A program made the position numbers and the translations under genes. From NCBI GenBank assembly GCA_035530135.1, contig DATKVJ010000054.1, positions 1 to 7,524 of the forward strand: a stretch of DNA of 7,524 bases. Reading direction: 5' to 3'. Positions 5,830 through 7,524 of this stretch are shown here, piece by piece. The notes beneath the pieces were generated by a model. The model did no database searches, was not told where the DNA came from, and was given only the letters and a program-made list of their open reading frames with translations. Origin of the DNA: CAIYYX01 sp035530135. Lineage in GTDB: Bacteria > Pseudomonadota > Gammaproteobacteria > Burkholderiales > Rhodocyclaceae. How positions within the stretch are numbered: the stretch's first letter is position 1; every line of letters begins with the position of its first letter.

Positions 5830-5849
5830 CGACGCGGACGTCCGCGTCG
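5830..5849. repeat. 20-bp perfect palindrome inside the IS end
   Basis: CGACGCGGAC followed directly by its reverse complement GTCCGCGTCG. It lies 47 bases past the transposase stop. With no loop and no following T-run on either strand it is not a normal terminator. It could bind transposase or simply form a cruciform. Confidence 0.5.
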
Positions 5850-5895
5850 AGCCGGTGACATGCCCGTTGGACAGGGCCGCGCTTGCCCATTTCTT

Positions 5896-7448
5896 CTACG
5901 CCGCATACCCGTGATGCGCCAGCTTCTCGATGTTGTGCACCAGGCAGTAAAGTTTCCACTGCGCATCGACCTTCCTCTGCCCACGTAGCGTGAAGCGGTC
6001 CAGCCCCTTGTTGTAGCGCAGGTTGCCGGACACCGGCTCGACCGTGGCGAAACGTCCGCCATACAGCCGGCGCCCGCGTTCCGAGTCGATCGCCTGCTTC
6101 ATGATTGCCGTGTAGTTCACCGCGCCGCCGGACGCCTTGCCGCGAAAGAAGCAGACCTGCCGGGCGGGGTCGTCTGCGGTTTCCTCAGACACTTGTCGCG
6201 CTGGCTGCAGGGCTGGCAGTCCCGTAGCGCACCCTGGAATTTCACCGCCAAGCGGCCGTTGTGGATGCAGCTGGCGCCGTTCCGGTAGAGTGATTTCCCG
6301 GCCGGACAAATGCAGGTGCCGGCTTTGGCGTCGTAGACAAAATCGGCCGGGCGGTAATGCCGCGCCGTCTTCTTCGGATGGGCCTTGTCGTAAAGTGGAT
6401 CGGGCTTGGCCTTGTGCTTGACCTGATCCTTGAAGCGCTCGTCCCGCTTGCGCATCAGGTTGTCGGCAATCAGGGCCGGTCGCTCCTGTTCGGCCAGCGC
6501 CTTGAGATTGGGCTCACTGTGGTAGCCGGCGTCCGCAGTAATCAGGGTATCGACCGTACAGAGCGGAGTGGCCGCTTCGACCACGGGCAGCAGCAAGGCC
6601 TGTTCGCTGCCCGTGCCATGGGCTTGCGCCGCGATGATGATCTGGTGGCGGTCGTCCCCCAAGGGGACTTCCTTCGGGGCGTCGTCGGCGGCCACGGCGG
6701 TGTAGCCCTGGATCACGCCCTTGCTGGTGGCCATCTTGGCCGATTCGTTGTCGGTGCGGTTGCTCTTGATGACTTTGCCTTTGGCGCCCTTGCGATCATG
6801 TGGATTGGCGGCGAGCCACCAACGCATCTGGGCTGCGCCCTTCGTCAGGCGTTCGATCTGGCGGACTTCCTTCTCGGCGAGCGCGGGCTCGACGGCCATG
6901 GCGTCGTTCTCGCGATGGCGGGCCAGCATGGCGCGGGCGGCGGCTTCCATCTTGTCGGCTTGGCGCAGGAAGTCGGCGCGGGTACCGCTCTTGCCCTTGC
7001 TGGCGTTGGCCGGCAGCTTGACGCCGTCGATGGCGAACATCTCGCGGCCGATGAGCCCCTGGCGGTCGCAGATGAGCAGGACTTCCTTGAACAGCGGCTC
7101 GATCTCGGCGCCGAGGGTGCTGACGAAGTCGGCAAAGGTGGTGAAGTGCGGGGCGCTGTCCCCGGACAGGGCGATGAAGGTAACCTGTTCGCGGCAGGCG
7201 CGCTCGATGCCGCGCGAGCTGACGATACCCCGGCTGTAGGCGAACAGCACGACCTTGAGCAACATCGCCGGTGGGTAGGCGCTAGCGCCGGTGAAGTCGT
7301 TCTTGTAGCGGCGATCAAAGCGGCGCAGGTCGAGTTCGCGATCGACTAGGTAGTTCAGAGCGTGCTCGAAGGTGCCAGGCAGCAGTTGCCGTTCGAGGTC
7401 GACCGCAAGAAAGCGCGGGCTGGTGTCGATGTGTTTGTAGCGGGCCAT
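5896..7448 (-). pseudogene. IS1182-family-like transposase, frameshifted
   Basis: Read as one gene with a -1 shift it would give about 517 residues, a normal size for this DDE family. The start at 7448 gives MARYKHIDTSPRFLAVDLERQ, the usual opening. Residues about 59-110 (YPPAMLLKVVLFAYSRGIVSSRGIERACRE...) are the DUF772-type N-terminal domain. Catalytic candidates are Asp141 (FAIDGVKLPANAS) and Asp306 (ITADAGYHSEP). A cysteine cluster (CICPAGKSLY, CQPCSQRDKC) spans about 379-420. After Thr427 the frame breaks at the four-G run 6166-6169: the first frame runs out to 6117. The family sequence resumes in the other frame as PARQVCFFRGKASGG, through GGRFATVEPVSGNLRYNKGLDRFTLRGQRKV to the stop at 5896. 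The probable catalytic Glu (ATVEPVSGN) is in this second part, so the first product alone should be inactive. One lost C in a CCCCC run explains it; a sequencing error in that run is possible. Confidence 0.85.
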
Positions 7449-7524
7449 GGGCGTGCATCCAAAGGAGACAAAGCTATGACGCTTGATATACCGGATGGTT
7501 CACAGCAAAATGCCGGCATGAATG

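Larger units (their letters stand above)
5722..7524 (-). mobile_element. IS1182-family-like insertion sequence (right end outside window)
   Basis: The element runs from about 5722 past the right edge, at least 1.8 kb, and is transcribed on the minus strand. The family is taken from the transposase. The left end is set by the sequence GAAGCTGTAGAAAAACGCC (5722-5740), which resembles the GGCTGTTGAAAAA-type termini I associate with such elements. It begins exactly where the attC core GTT stops. The exact first base is uncertain by a few positions, because the matching terminal repeat and target duplication lie beyond 7524. Between the end and the transposase stop (5741-5895) lies noncoding DNA with a 20-bp perfect palindrome. 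The 76 bases upstream of the transposase start show no partner to the left terminus. Confidence 0.7.

Noticed and set aside
5560..5988. Plus-strand frame of 142 codons crossing the cassette end, attC and IS left end
   Set aside because: It spans three unrelated elements and overlaps the cassette gene; its product is basic, Arg/Pro-rich and without a family.
6357..7349. Plus-strand open frame of 330 codons
   Set aside because: Antisense to the transposase, which has clear family motifs; the frame has only biased composition.

Overview
The window looks like chromosomal DNA from a GC-rich, facultatively anaerobic proteobacterium. A betaproteobacterium of the Rhodocyclales type (Thauera, Azoarcus, Aromatoleum, Sulfuritalea relatives) is my best guess. 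This rests on gene content, strong G/C third-position bias and a perfect FNR-type box; it is inference, not a database match.

Bases 1-154 (minus strand) hold the N-terminus of a protein of the 2-hydroxyacyl-CoA dehydratase / benzoyl-CoA reductase subunit family. It diverges from a plus-strand operon across about 400 bp of regulatory DNA. That spacer is much more AT-rich than the genes and carries a perfect FNR box (TTGAT-N4-ATCAA), a TetR-like operator palindrome and other inverted repeats. From 562 to 3908 lie four tightly coupled genes for a branched-chain-amino-acid-type (HAAT) ABC transporter: permeases LivH and LivM, then ATPases LivG and LivF. They are joined by ATGA or 8-bp overlaps. 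A DMT/EamA permease gene follows after 26 bp. No periplasmic binding protein is encoded here. Given the divergent neighbour and the FNR box, the transporter may well import an aromatic or related carboxylic acid for anaerobic CoA-dependent breakdown rather than leucine.

From about 4823 the character changes. After a noncoding stretch comes a 653-bp segment (5067-5719) with the anatomy of an integron gene cassette. It has a GTTGGGC core, an AGGAGG ribosome site, one gene of visibly different codon use (188 aa, N-terminal membrane helix, unknown function) and then a convincing attC site. The attC R'' box GCCCAAC is the exact reverse complement of the core at the other end of the cassette, and its stem has two extrahelical adenines. 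No integron integrase is visible, so this looks like a lone attC/cassette outside an integron (SALIN type) or a remnant of one.

Directly against the attC crossover, from about 5722 to beyond the right edge, lies an IS1182-family-like insertion sequence. Its minus-strand transposase is split by a -1 frameshift in a short C run (GGGG on the plus strand, 6166-6169), which separates the third catalytic acid from the first two. The accessory part (cassette plus IS) therefore sits just downstream of a catabolic/transport operon and marks a site of gene gain.
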